From: Kitasatospora gansuensis
GTDB taxonomy: Bacteria > Actinomycetota > Actinomycetes > Streptomycetales > Streptomycetaceae
Direction of reading: 5' to 3'
Length of the DNA: 64,000 nucleotides
Assembly: GCF_014203705.1 (NCBI RefSeq)
Contig: NZ_JACHJR010000001.1
Span: 62,001-126,000 of the forward strand
The notes under the pieces are model-generated. The model was given only the letters and a program-made list of their open reading frames with translations, was not told the origin of the DNA and did not search any database. The translations under genes and the position numbers were made by a program. Shown piece after piece: positions 41,655 through 51,807 of the stretch. How positions within the stretch are numbered: position 1 is the first letter of the stretch; each line of letters begins with the position of its first letter.

Positions 41655-42518
41655 CTAACGATCGGCGGTCAGGAACGCCGTCACCGCCGCGACGAACCGC
41701 TCCGGCTCCTCCACCCACGGCCGGTGGCCCGACTCCGTCAGGACCTCCAGCCGGCCGTCGGTGTGACACTCCGCCACCCGCCGCGCCGGTACCGTCCCGA
41801 TCAGGCCGTCGGCCGCACCGGCCAGCACCAGTACAGGAGTTGTGCCGGCCGACAGGCGGGCCAGTCGGTCCGTCAGCTCCCCGGGCCCGGGGGCTCCCGC
41901 GTAGTACGCGTCCCGCAGCCACGGCAGCGAGGTGGCGTGCCCGTGGCGGTACTCGGCCAGCCGGTCCCGGCTCCACCGGTACCAGGAGAACGGCAGGGTC
42001 CAGGCCTGCAGTACGGCGAGTTCGGGCCCGGTCACCGTGCCCTCGGCCAGCCGACGGTCGGCCTCCACCGCCTTCTCGTACCAGGGCTCAGCGGAGCGCG
42101 CCGCCCGCAGCGCCGCCAGTTCGGCCGGGTCGGGTTCGCGGTCGACCCGGCCCACCGGGGTGACCAGCACCGCGCGCCGTACCCGCCCCGGGTGAGCCGC
42201 CAGGTACTCCTGCGCGGTCAGGCAGCCCGCCGAGTGGGCCAGCAGGTCGAACCGCTCCAGCCCCAGGTGGAGCCGGAGCTCCTCGACGTCCCGCGCCTGC
42301 GCGACGAACGACACCGTGCTCCGGTCCGCGGGCACCTCGGAGCGTCCGGTGGCCCGGCCGTCCATGAAGATCAACCGATGGTGCTTGTCCAGCCCGCCGA
42401 GATCGCCCAGGTAGCGCGAGTCCGTCCCCGGGCCGCCGCCGAGGACCACCAACGGGTCGCCCGCGCCCGCTGATTCGTACCAGATGTCGACATGGTCATA
42501 CGAAGAGAAGATCGGCAT
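41655..42518 (-). CDS. Proline iminopeptidase-like alpha/beta hydrolase
   Basis: A 287-residue hydrolase. The oxyanion loop GGGPGTDSRYL resembles the HGGPG of prolyl aminopeptidases, DGRATGRSE matches DQRGxGxS, the nucleophile elbow is LLAHSAGCLTAQE, and candidate acid and base lie in LAGAADGLIG and LTESGHRPW. The HGGPG His is replaced by Gly, so substrate range may differ. It lies 18 nt after the response regulator gene, on the same strand and probably co-transcribed. Start MPIFSSYD is preferred over GTG 42533. Confidence 0.8.
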   Translation of the reverse strand: MPIFSSYDHVDIWYESAGAGDPLVVLGGGPGTDSRYLGDLGGLDKHHRLIFMDGRATGRSEVPADRSTVSFVAQARDVEELRLHLGLERFDLLAHSAGCLTAQEYLAAHPGRVRRAVLVTPVGRVDREPDPAELAALRAARSAEPWYEKAVEADRRLAEGTVTGPELAVLQAWTLPFSWYRWSRDRLAEYRHGHATSLPWLRDAYYAGAPGPGELTDRLARLSAGTTPVLVLAGAADGLIGTVPARRVAECHTDGRLEVLTESGHRPWVEEPERFVAAVTAFLTADR

Positions 42519-42536
42519 GCGGGCAACGATCACACA

Positions 42537-43247
42537 CTAGGCCCGCCCGACGGGTCCGTTTTCCGCAGCCGAGGAGCCCGGCGTGCCGGGAGTGACCAGG
42601 CCGGATTCGTAGGCGAACACCACGGCCTGCGCCCGGTCGCGCAGACCGAGCTTGGCCAGGATGCGGCTGACGTGGGTCTTGACGGTCTGTTCGACCACCA
42701 CCAGGGCCTGCGCGATCTCGGCGTTGGCCAGCCCCTGGGCGATCAGCTCCAGCACCTCGGTCTCCCGTGGCGTCAGACCGGCCAGCCGCCGGGAGGACTC
42801 ACCGGGGCGGGCCGCCGGGCGCCCGGCGGCGAAGTCCGCGATCAGACGACGCGTCACCGACGGAGCGAGCAGCGCGTCCCCGGCGGCCACCACCCGGACG
42901 GCGTGCACCAGTTCCTCGCCCGGGGCGTCCTTGAGCAGGAAGCCGCTGGCGCCCGCCCGCAGCGCCTCGTAGACGTACTCGTCCAGGTCGAAGGTGGTCA
43001 GCATCAGTACCTTCGGACGGTCGCCGGGCCCCTGGAGCAGCCGGCGGGTGGCTTCGAGACCGTCCATCACCGGCATCCGGACGTCCATCACCACCACGTC
43101 CGGGTCCAGCCGGGCGACCGCCTCCAGCGCGGCGGCACCGTCGGCGGCGTCGCCCACCACGTGCAGGCCCTCGTGCGCGTCGAGCAGGGCCCCGAAGCCC
43201 TGGCGGACCATGGCCTGGTCGTCGACGATCAGGATGCTGGTGCTCAT
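42537..43247 (-). CDS. NarL/LuxR-type response regulator
   Basis: A 236-residue regulator. The receiver domain starts STSILIVDDQAMVRQGF, with phospho-acceptor Asp55 in VVVMDVRMPVMDG and Lys in FLLKDAPGEEL. The LuxR helix-turn-helix (about 160-222) reads LAGLTPRETEVLELIAQGLA then VVEQTVKTHVSRILAKLGLR. It is cotranscribed with the histidine kinase and sensor-domain genes. Confidence 0.93.
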   Translation of the reverse strand: MSTSILIVDDQAMVRQGFGALLDAHEGLHVVGDAADGAAALEAVARLDPDVVVMDVRMPVMDGLEATRRLLQGPGDRPKVLMLTTFDLDEYVYEALRAGASGFLLKDAPGEELVHAVRVVAAGDALLAPSVTRRLIADFAAGRPAARPGESSRRLAGLTPRETEVLELIAQGLANAEIAQALVVVEQTVKTHVSRILAKLGLRDRAQAVVFAYESGLVTPGTPGSSAAENGPVGRA

Positions 43248-43269
43248 CGTTCCACTCCCCCTACTACGC

Positions 43270-44445
43270 TCACTTCACCGGCAGCGGCAGATCGGCCGTC
43301 ACGGTGAACCCGCCGTCGGGTCCGGCCCCGGCCGAGAACTCACCGTCGAGCACCGCGACCCGCTCCCGCATGCCCATCAGACCATGACCGTCCCCGCCGA
43401 CCGCCGACGACGGCGCGGCACCCGGTCCGTTCCGGACGGTGATCCGCAGCGAGGCCGCGGTCCGGTGCAGCCGGACGTCCACCGCGGCGCCGAGGGCGTG
43501 GCGCCGGGCGTTGGACAGGGACTCCTGGACGATCCGGTAGGCGCAGACGCCGATCGTGGCGGGGACGGTGTCGAGTTCGCCCACCACCTCCAAAGTGGCT
43601 CCGTCCCCGGATTCCCGTACCAGCGCCGCGAGTTGGCTCAGCTCGGGCTGCGGCACCCGGGCCGCCACCTCCTCGCCGCGCAGCAGGCCGAGCAGGCGGC
43701 GCATGTCGGTCAGGGCGTCCCGGGCGGCGCCGCTGACGGCCCGGAACTCTTCCCGGACCTCGGGCGCGCAGTCCGGCAGCCGGTAGGGGGCGGTCTCGGC
43801 CCGGACGGCGATCAGCGACATGTGATGGGCCACCACGTCGTGCAGTTCGCGGCCGATCCTGGCGCGCTCCTCCAGCAGGGCGCGCTTGGTCCGCTCCAGC
43901 TCGCTGATCTGTTCCTGCTCCACGAGCCTGGCCCGGGTCAGCGCGCGGTCGCGCAGCACCTCGGCCGCGATCAGCGCCAGGCCCGTCGCGATCACCACCG
44001 GCACCAGGCCGGACCAGCTGCCGCGGCCGGGCAGCACCGCGATCAGGACCGCGGTGCCGGCCGGTACGGCCAGCCCCATCGCGCTGCAGGCCCGGCGGGT
44101 GACCCGGCTGCCGGCCAACACCAGCAGGGCGACCAGCGCGGCCAGGCTGGTCACCGCCATCGGCCAGGGTTCGGCCGCCGAGACCGGGCGGGTGAGGACG
44201 GCGGTGAGCAGGACCGCCGCCGCCGACACCCCGAAGGCGAGCAGCGGGCGGGTCCGGCTCCACAGCAGCGGCAGCGCCCGCGCGACGCTGAGCGCCAGCG
44301 CCGCTCCGGCGTCGAGGGCGTAGTGCTGGTCCAGGTCGGCCCAGCCCACGCCGGTCAGGGTGAGGGCGGCGGCGGGCAGGGCGGCGGCCCGCAGCCACCG
44401 CCGGGTGGGTGCGGTGTTCATCGTCCGCCAGGCTATGACAGCCAT
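43270..44445 (-). CDS. Membrane sensor histidine kinase (HisKA_3)
   Basis: A 391-residue kinase. About five to six N-terminal membrane helices end near residue 175. The phospho-acceptor His is in ARIGRELHDVVAHHMSLIAV, the N-box in RIVQESLSNARRHALGA and the G-box in GHGLMGMRERVAVL. A GGAGGC site 7 nt upstream supports ATG 44445. It starts 3 nt after the sensor-domain gene stop. Cognate kinase of the NarL-type regulator. Confidence 0.93.
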   Translation of the reverse strand: MAVIAWRTMNTAPTRRWLRAAALPAAALTLTGVGWADLDQHYALDAGAALALSVARALPLLWSRTRPLLAFGVSAAAVLLTAVLTRPVSAAEPWPMAVTSLAALVALLVLAGSRVTRRACSAMGLAVPAGTAVLIAVLPGRGSWSGLVPVVIATGLALIAAEVLRDRALTRARLVEQEQISELERTKRALLEERARIGRELHDVVAHHMSLIAVRAETAPYRLPDCAPEVREEFRAVSGAARDALTDMRRLLGLLRGEEVAARVPQPELSQLAALVRESGDGATLEVVGELDTVPATIGVCAYRIVQESLSNARRHALGAAVDVRLHRTAASLRITVRNGPGAAPSSAVGGDGHGLMGMRERVAVLDGEFSAGAGPDGGFTVTADLPLPVK

Positions 44446-44448
44446 GCC

Positions 44449-44970
44449 TCACGCCTCCGGACCGGTGCCCAGCAGGCGGACGGCGAGGCGGCTCTGACCG
44501 GTGGTCAGCAGCCGGACCACCGGCAGCAGGATCGCCAGCGTGAGCATCCCGACCGCGAAGTGCGCGGCCCAGGCACCGCCCATGGTCGGCCCGCCCCAGG
44601 CGTGCGACACGTCGTTGCCCCACTCCGCCAGCGGGTAGCAGACCCCACGGACCAGGACGTCCGCCCAGAGCACCCCGGTGAGCCCGGCGGCGAGCAGCTG
44701 CAACGGCAGCGCGAGCACGCTGTGCGCCAGCGTCCGCACCAGCCGCCCCCGGCCGGGCTCGCCGATCGGGGCGCCCAACAGCCGTACCGCCAGGCCGCGT
44801 TGCAGCCGATGGGCAGTACCGGCGGCGCCGACCAGGGTCAGCGGTACCGATACCAGGCCCACCGGCAGCGCGGCCAGCGCGTACGCCGACCGGCGCCAGG
44901 TGTAGCTGCCGAGCAGCCAGCCGAGCTTGGCGGAACGGGGCGCGGTGCTGAGCGAGGGTGCGAGAGTCAT
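44449..44970 (-). CDS. Putative sensor domain membrane protein
   Basis: A 173-residue protein with four membrane segments: AYALAALPVGLVSVPLTLVG, HSVLALPLQLLAAGLTGVLW, an intermediate loop with SHAWGGPTMGG, and WAAHFAVGMLTLAILLPVV. WRRSAYALAALPVG is the start signature of the actinobacterial 'putative sensor' family that precedes or is fused to kinases. Here it is a separate first gene of the operon, probably a signal-input partner for the kinase. Confidence 0.85.
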   Translation of the reverse strand: MTLAPSLSTAPRSAKLGWLLGSYTWRRSAYALAALPVGLVSVPLTLVGAAGTAHRLQRGLAVRLLGAPIGEPGRGRLVRTLAHSVLALPLQLLAAGLTGVLWADVLVRGVCYPLAEWGNDVSHAWGGPTMGGAWAAHFAVGMLTLAILLPVVRLLTTGQSRLAVRLLGTGPEA

Positions 44971-45021
44971 CGGAACTGCTCCTCCTGAAGGCTCGGCCGG
45001 GTGCCCGGCCTGTCGAGGAAG

Positions 45022-45092
45022 ACGCTAGTTTTCGGACCGCTCGCGAACGTCACGCCAGGGAGCGAACTCCCGCCCCCTACCCGGGTAGGGGG
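45022..45092 (-). promoter_or_regulatory. Promoter and activator-type palindrome of the sensor/kinase/regulator operon
   Basis: CCCCCTACCCGGGTAGGGGG (45073-45092) is a perfect 20-bp palindrome. A -10 TAGCGT (minus strand, 45022-45027) lies 46 bp downstream, about 45 nt before the start at 44970. The position, near -60 on that strand, suits an activator, probably the operon's own NarL-type regulator. Another small inverted repeat (GGGAG-cgaa-CTCCC) lies between. Confidence 0.5.
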
Positions 45093-45164
45093 TGTGCCCA
45101 CAGCCGCCGACGGCACGGCCGGGCGCGGCCTGAACCGCTGTGGTCCAGGCCGGGCGCGGCCGAC

Positions 45165-45545
45165 CTACTGGTCGGTGTAGCTGAGGTCGCCGACCGTCCA
45201 GCTGCTGATGTCGGCGATCGCGATCCGGTACATGCCGCCGGTGTGCGGCAGGCCGTAGCTGCCCTGCAGGATCCGGGCCAGGTGCAGGTGCAGGTGGGTC
45301 GGCCGGTCGGTGGCGGGGTCGTGGTCCGGGCCGTCGGGCTCGGGGGTCGTGAAGAGGGTGGCGAAGGGTTTGAGGTGGTCCGAGGCCGCGAGGACCTCGG
45401 CGATCCGTTCCCGCCAGAGGCTCTGCGGGGCGAGCCGTCCGGTGATGACGGCGCCGGGGACGACCACGGTCAGGGGCATCTGATTGCTGTGCTCGGACTC
45501 CACCATCGCGGCGATGTCGACGAGCAGCCCATCGGGGTTCGACAT
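45165..45545 (-). CDS. GvpU-like gas-vesicle accessory family protein (tentative)
   Basis: 126 residues, soluble and beta-rich. MPLTVVVPGAVITGRLAPQS, then HLHLHLARILQG and HTGGMYRIAIADISSWTVGD resemble the GvpU layout (lxVxGAVITGxL ... HIHLK-A ... G-x-WRGKIs-I-F-LG). No gvp genes are in the window, so even if homologous it may have another role. ATG 45545 follows AGGA; TTG 45551 is possible. It is separated from the operon at 44970 by its palindromic promoter. Confidence 0.45.
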   Translation of the reverse strand: MSNPDGLLVDIAAMVESEHSNQMPLTVVVPGAVITGRLAPQSLWRERIAEVLAASDHLKPFATLFTTPEPDGPDHDPATDRPTHLHLHLARILQGSYGLPHTGGMYRIAIADISSWTVGDLSYTDQ

Positions 45546-45585
45546 GCACAAATCCTAGTACCTCCCGGGACGGGCGGAGCCCCCG

Positions 45586-45619
45586 CACGCCGTGCCCCCG
45601 GCAGCGGGGGCACGGCGTG
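45586..45619. terminator. Terminator of the pgm gene
   Basis: Perfect 14-bp arms CACGCCGTGCCCCC and GGGGGCACGGCGTG, 6-nt loop, just past the pgm stop at 45628. Confidence 0.75.
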
Positions 45620-45627
45620 ACCGTACG

Positions 45628-47271
<1,644 letters not shown>

Positions 47272-47297
47272 GGTGTCCTCTTTCGTCCGTCGGCACT

Positions 47298-47340
47298 GCC
47301 CTCTGGCAGACGACGCCTCCGGGCGAGCCTGCCAGAGGGC
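47298..47340 (-). terminator. Hairpin between the L,D-transpeptidase and pgm genes
   Basis: Perfect 12-bp arms GCCCTCTGGCAG and CTGCCAGAGGGC (19-nt loop), downstream of the L,D-transpeptidase stop and just upstream of pgm. It is most likely the transpeptidase terminator, though a role in the pgm leader is possible. Confidence 0.5.
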
Positions 47341-47456
47341 AGCCTAACCGTGCTTCGCCCACCCGCTGTTCGGCATCGAAGCAGCTCCGGTTGGCGTGCC
47401 GCCGAGCAGCCGGACAACGTCCGGCCAAGCCTCGGCGGCGCCGCCGGTCCGAGCGG

Positions 47457-48653
47457 CTACCACTGGCTCCAGGCGATGTTCCAGCCGCTCATGCCGTTGC
47501 CCGGGTCCACCGGCTTCCCGACCGAGTTCTTGACCGTCACCACGTCGCCCACCATGGCCGCGTCGTAGAACTTGCCGGCCGGCCGGTCCGAGCTGCCGTC
47601 ACCGGGGCCGTCGTAGAGGCCGATGCAGCCGTGGCTGATGTTCTGGCTGCCGAAGACGTCCGGGTCGACGTTCTTGCCGTGCACATAGGTGCCGGTCGGG
47701 GTGAGCCGCAGGGCGTGCGGCATCTCCACCCGGTAGGGCGCGCCCTCGTGGTTGGGCACCGTGCTGGAGTCCATCACGGTGGTCCCTTCCTTGGCCATCA
47801 CCACCATGGTGCCGTTGAAGGTGTTCTGCGAGGCCGGGGAGCTGGCGCCCGCGCTGATCGGCACGGTCTCGTCCGGCTTGCCGTCCTCCTGCACCAGCAT
47901 CTGCTTGCTGCTCGCGTCGGCGGTGCTGATCCGGGAGCGGCCGACCGTGAAGGTCTGGTCCTTGTCCACCTCGCCGTAGACGCCCGGTGCGGTCTCCACG
48001 CTCTTCAGCCGGTACTTGACGGTCACTCGGCTCTGCGGCTTCCAGTACTTCTCCGGGCGGAAGTCGACCCGCTGGGAGGTGAACCAGTGCGGCTTGACCA
48101 CGGTGCCGTCGCCGGTGTCGATGGCGACCGCCCGCTCCACCGCCGCCCGGTCCTTGACCGGCACCTTGAACTCCAGCGAGACGATCATGCCGACCCCGTA
48201 GGTCCCGCCGTCGTCGATGTTGTCGACCGGACCCGCGCCCTTGCCGGGCGTCAGCGTGCTGAACCCGCCCTGCAGGCCGGCCGCCACCCCGTTCGCGTCC
48301 ACGGCGTGCGCGTCGACCTGGTACTCCGTCGACACCGCGAGGATGCCGGTGGGCGTCCAGCCGGCACCGTCGACCGTGAAGGTCCCCGGCACCGCGCCAC
48401 CGCCCTTCGCGGTGACCTGGACCTCCGTCAGTTTCCCGCCCTGCACCGAGACCTTGAGCGCGCCGGCCGGTTTGACGCCGGTGCTCCCGTTGCCCGGTTC
48501 GATGCTGATCACCGCCGAGGAGGTCTTCGACACCGACGGGCTCGCCGACACCCGCTGCTCCGCCTTCGGCGCCGCACCCCCCGAGCACGCCGCCGTCAGC
48601 GCCAGTACGCCGCCGAGCGCGCCGGTGGTCAGTGCCCTGCCAAATCGATTCAT
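47457..48653 (-). CDS. Lipoprotein L,D-transpeptidase (Ig-like domains plus YkuD)
   Basis: A 398-residue lipoprotein. Lipobox LTAAC with the acylated Cys23. Residues about 50-250 form Ig-like domains (IEPGNGSTGVKPAGALKVSV; TYGVGMIVSLEFKVPVKDRA; VTVKYRLKSVETAPGVYGEV) as in mycobacterial LdtMt2. The YkuD domain contains QNTFNGTMVVMAKEGTTVMD and the catalytic motif SHGCIGLYDG (Cys343). It makes 3-3 cross-links in peptidoglycan at the outer membrane face. GGGAGAGGGACGG precedes ATG 48653. Confidence 0.95.
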   Translation of the reverse strand: MNRFGRALTTGALGGVLALTAACSGGAAPKAEQRVSASPSVSKTSSAVISIEPGNGSTGVKPAGALKVSVQGGKLTEVQVTAKGGGAVPGTFTVDGAGWTPTGILAVSTEYQVDAHAVDANGVAAGLQGGFSTLTPGKGAGPVDNIDDGGTYGVGMIVSLEFKVPVKDRAAVERAVAIDTGDGTVVKPHWFTSQRVDFRPEKYWKPQSRVTVKYRLKSVETAPGVYGEVDKDQTFTVGRSRISTADASSKQMLVQEDGKPDETVPISAGASSPASQNTFNGTMVVMAKEGTTVMDSSTVPNHEGAPYRVEMPHALRLTPTGTYVHGKNVDPDVFGSQNISHGCIGLYDGPGDGSSDRPAGKFYDAAMVGDVVTVKNSVGKPVDPGNGMSGWNIAWSQW

Positions 48654-48780
48654 CCGTCCCTCTCCCAAGGTGTCGTTCCCTCAACACCACGCGGGAAGCA
48701 TACGGAGAGGTTCTACCGGTTTCCCAACGGTCCGGCCACGAAGCCGCCGGTCACCCCGGGTGCGGCGGCATGATGGCCGG

Positions 48781-49272
48781 ATGCACGATCTTGAGGCTCC
48801 GTCACCGACCACCGCCGCCCGCGTCCGGTCCGCCCGTCCCGCCGACCTCCCGCTGCTCGTCGAGCTGGCCGCCGAGCACGCCGCGTACGAGCGGGCCGCC
48901 CCGCCCGCCCCCGACCTGGCGGAGCGGCTGGACGCCCTGCTGTTCGGCGCCCCGGTACCCCGGCTGCACTGCCTGCTGGCCGAGCTGCCGGACGGCGAGC
49001 TGGTCGGCTACGCCGCGGCCGCGCCCGAGCTGTCCACCTGGCAGGGCCGCGAGTACCTGCACCTGGACTGCCTGTTCCTCCGCCCGGCCGCCCGCGGTGC
49101 GGGCCTCGGCGTGCTGCTGATGGACGCGGTGGCCGGCCTGGCCGGGCAGCTCGGCTTGGCCGAGGTCCAGTGGCAGACCCCCGACTGGAACGAGGGCGCC
49201 GCCCGCTTCTACGACCGGATCGGCGCTCGCGCCCGTCCCAAACTGCGCTACAGCCTGGCCGTCGGCCCCTGA
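48781..49272 (+). CDS. GNAT family N-acetyltransferase
   Basis: A 163-residue GNAT: VRSARPADLPLLVELAAEHA at the N terminus, LDCLFLRPAARGAGLGVLLM (acetyl-CoA pyrophosphate loop RGAGLG) and a C-terminal VQWQTPDWNEGAARFYDRIG. The last motif is typical of the diamine/amino-acid acetyltransferase subfamily. It is divergent from the L,D-transpeptidase and 73 nt upstream of the antiporter gene. The acceptor is unknown. Confidence 0.88.
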   Translation: MHDLEAPSPTTAARVRSARPADLPLLVELAAEHAAYERAAPPAPDLAERLDALLFGAPVPRLHCLLAELPDGELVGYAAAAPELSTWQGREYLHLDCLFLRPAARGAGLGVLLMDAVAGLAGQLGLAEVQWQTPDWNEGAARFYDRIGARARPKLRYSLAVGP

Positions 49273-49345
49273 CCCGACCGCCCCACGACACGCCGAGGTC
49301 TGCGGCCCCGCCGCCTGGGCGGCCCGGCCCTGGAAAACTCGGGGG

Positions 49346-50446
49346 ATGATCGCCAAGGCCCGCAGTCAAGCCCTGCAGTGGACCACCCTCGCCCCCGCGC
49401 TCGCCTTCGTGCTGCTCGCCGCGACCTGGGGGAGATCGCTGCCCACCGCGCTGGTGGTGCTGGTCGCGCTGTTCCTGGCGGCGGCCGTGCTGGCGGCGGT
49501 GCACCACGCGGAGGTGATCGCGCACCGGGTCGGCGAACCGTTCGGCTCGCTGGTGCTGGCGGTCGCGGTGACCATCATCGAGGTCGCGCTGATCGTGACG
49601 CTGATGGCCGACGGCAGTGAGAAGAACGCCACCCTGGCGCGGGACACCGTGTTCGCGGCGGTGATGATCACCTGCAACGGCATCGTCGGGCTGTGCATCC
49701 TGGTCGGCGCGCTCCGGCACCGGGTGGCGGTCTTCAACGCGGAGGGCACCGGCGCCGCCTTCAGCGCGATCGCCACCCTGGCGACGCTCAGCATGGTGCT
49801 GCCGACCTTCACCACCAGCAAGCCGGGCCCGCAGTTCTCCACCACCCAGCTGGTCTTCGCGGCGACCGCCTCACTGATCGTCTACGGACTCTTCGTCGGC
49901 ACCCTGACGGTCCGCCACCGGGACTACTTCCTCCCGCTCACCGCCGAGGGCAAGGTGCTGGACGCCGACGACCACGCCGAGCCCCCCACGGCCAAGGCCG
50001 CCTGGATGAGCCTCGCCCTGCTGGGCCTGGCGCTGGTCGCGGTGGTCGGGCTGGCCAAGGGCGTCTCGCCGACCATCGAGAGGGTGGTCGCGGACGCGGG
50101 CCTGCCCGCCTCGGTGGTGGGCGTGGTGATCGCCATGATGGTGCTGCTCCCCGAGACCATCGCGGCGGTCCGCTCGGCCGCCCGGGACCGGATGCAGACC
50201 AGCCTCAACCTCGCCCACGGCTCGGCCCTCGCCAGCATCGGCCTGACCATCCCGGCCGTCGCGGTGGCCTCCGTCTGGCTGAGCGGCCCCCTGGTCCTCG
50301 GCCTCGACGCCACCCACATGATCCTGCTCGCCCTGAGCATCGCCGTCGGCACCCTCACCGTCATGCCCGGCCGGGCCACCCCCCTCCAGGGCGGCGTCCA
50401 CCTAGCCATCATGGCCGCCTTCCTGGTCCTCGCCGTCAGCCCCTGA
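49346..50446 (+). CDS. Calcium/proton antiporter (CaCA family, ChaA-type)
   Basis: A 366-residue protein with 10-11 helices. The two internal alpha-repeats carry the conserved acids: [20 protein letters not shown] and [20 protein letters not shown], separated by an acidic-His loop ([11 protein letters not shown]). The architecture is that of ChaA-like Ca2+/H+ (Na+/H+) antiporters, which export cations at the cost of the proton gradient. GGGGG precedes the ATG. It lies close downstream of the GNAT gene and may be co-transcribed. Confidence 0.9.
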   Translation: MIAKARSQALQWTTLAPALAFVLLAATWGRSLPTALVVLVALFLAAAVLAAVHHAEVIAHRVGEPFGSLVLAVAVTIIEVALIVTLMADGSEKNATLARDTVFAAVMITCNGIVGLCILVGALRHRVAVFNAEGTGAAFSAIATLATLSMVLPTFTTSKPGPQFSTTQLVFAATASLIVYGLFVGTLTVRHRDYFLPLTAEGKVLDADDHAEPPTAKAAWMSLALLGLALVAVVGLAKGVSPTIERVVADAGLPASVVGVVIAMMVLLPETIAAVRSAARDRMQTSLNLAHGSALASIGLTIPAVAVASVWLSGPLVLGLDATHMILLALSIAVGTLTVMPGRATPLQGGVHLAIMAAFLVLAVSP

Positions 50447-50494
50447 CGCCCCGGCGCGGCGCGGCCGTGACTGCGGCCGCTCGGGTACACCTGG

Positions 50495-50593
50495 ATTGTT
50501 AGCGCTAACAATTGTTCTGGTCAAGCCTGCGGCACGAGACGAAACGGTGACCCGCAGAGCCCTTGACGGGCTTTCTGTGAGCGTTAACACTCA
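50495..50593 (+). promoter_or_regulatory. Dual LacI-type operators and promoter of chvE-mmsA-mmsB
   Basis: ATTGTTAGCGCTAACAAT (50495-50512) is a perfect 18-bp palindrome and TGAGCGTTAACACTCA (50578-50593) an imperfect one (7 of 8), 83 bp apart centre to centre. -35 TTGACG (50563-50568) and -10 TAACAC (50585-50590, 16-bp spacing) place the second operator over the -10. DNA looping by a LacI/GalR-type sugar repressor is likely; no such gene is in the window. Confidence 0.7.
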
Positions 50594-50639
50594 GGTACCG
50601 CCGCCCCACCCCAGCGGCGCGGCCACCCATGGAGGAACA

Positions 50640-51740
50640 GTGCGCAAGCTCTCGATCGGACTCGCTGCGGCGGGCCTCTCGCTCACCCTGGCGGCCTGTG
50701 GCCAGAGTGCCAACGGCGTCGGCGACGACGCGGCCAAGAGCGCCGGGAGCGCCAAGGGCGGGCTGGTCGGCATCGCGATGCCGACCAAGTCGTCGGAGCG
50801 CTGGATCAACGACGGCAACAACATCGCCAAGGAGTTCCAGGCGAAGGGCTACAAGACCGACCTCCAGTACGGCGACAACGTCGTGGAGAACCAGGTCTCG
50901 CAGCTCGAGAACATGATCACCAAGGGCGCCAAGCTGCTGGTGATCGGCGCCATCGACGGCTCCTCGCTCACCAACGTGCTGCAGAAGGCCGCCGACGCCA
51001 AGATCCCGGTGATCTCCTACGACCGCCTGATCCGCGGCACCAAGAACGTCGACTACTACGCCACCTTCGACAACTTCAAGGTCGGCGTCCTGCAGGGCAG
51101 TTACATCGTCGACAAGCTCGGCCTCAAGGACGGCAAGGGCCCGTTCAACCTCGAGCTGTTCGCCGGTTCCCCGGACGACAACAACGCCAACTTCTTCTTC
51201 AACGGCGCGATGAGCGTGCTCAAGCCGTACATCGACGACAAGAAGCTGGTCGTGCAGAGCGGCCAGACCGCCTTCAACCAGGTCGCCACGCTCCGCTGGG
51301 ACGGCGGGCTCGCGCAGTCGCGGATGGACAACCTGCTCAGCAAGTCCTACACCTCGGCCTCGGTGGACGCGGTCCTCTCCCCGTACGACGGCATCTCGAT
51401 CGGCATCATCTCCTCGCTCAAGGGCGTCGGTTACGGCTCGGGCAAGAAGCTGCCGATCGTCACCGGGCAGGACGGCGAGCTGGCTTCGGTGAAGTCCATC
51501 ATCGCGGGCGAGCAGACCCAGACCGTCTACAAGGACACCCGCGAACTCGCCAAGGTGGCCGTCCAGATGGGCGACGCGCTGCTGACCGGCGGCAAGCCCG
51601 AGGTCAACGACACCACCCAGTACGAGAACGGCGCCAAGACGGTTCCCGCCTACCTGCTGCAGCCGGTCAGCGTGGACAAGGAGAACTACCAGAAGGTCCT
51701 GATCGACGGCGGCCAGTACACCGCCGACCAGGTCAAGTAG
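50640..51740 (+). CDS. chvE: Multiple-monosaccharide ABC transporter, substrate-binding lipoprotein
   Basis: A 366-residue lipoprotein with lipobox LTLAAC (Cys20). The periplasmic-binding fold is of the ChvE/XylF type: [60 protein letters not shown] and [20 protein letters not shown]. It binds pentoses/hexoses outside the membrane for the MmsA-MmsB transporter. The GTG follows GGAGGA. A hairpin after its stop suggests higher expression than the downstream genes. Confidence 0.93.
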   Translation: MRKLSIGLAAAGLSLTLAACGQSANGVGDDAAKSAGSAKGGLVGIAMPTKSSERWINDGNNIAKEFQAKGYKTDLQYGDNVVENQVSQLENMITKGAKLLVIGAIDGSSLTNVLQKAADAKIPVISYDRLIRGTKNVDYYATFDNFKVGVLQGSYIVDKLGLKDGKGPFNLELFAGSPDDNNANFFFNGAMSVLKPYIDDKKLVVQSGQTAFNQVATLRWDGGLAQSRMDNLLSKSYTSASVDAVLSPYDGISIGIISSLKGVGYGSGKKLPIVTGQDGELASVKSIIAGEQTQTVYKDTRELAKVAVQMGDALLTGGKPEVNDTTQYENGAKTVPAYLLQPVSVDKENYQKVLIDGGQYTADQVK

Positions 51741-51759
51741 CCTTCCCCACCACCCCCGT

Positions 51760-51785
51760 GGGCCCGCTCCGACCGGAGCGGGCCC
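51760..51785 (+). terminator. Intercistronic attenuator hairpin
   Basis: Perfect 11-bp arms GGGCCCGCTCC and GGAGCGGGCCC with a 4-nt loop between chvE and mmsA. In binding-protein operons such hairpins stabilise the upstream message and reduce read-through. Confidence 0.65.
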
Positions 51786-51807
51786 CCCGGCGAACGGATG
51801 CACCATC

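Noticed and set aside
42492..44988. Long plus-strand frames (up to 664 codons) opposite the two-component operon.
   Set aside because: They are the antisense images of the histidine kinase and response regulator, without start signals or domains.
47298..47340. The inverted repeat upstream of pgm as a riboswitch.
   Set aside because: Only a single simple stem with an unstructured loop; its place after the L,D-transpeptidase stop makes a terminator more likely.
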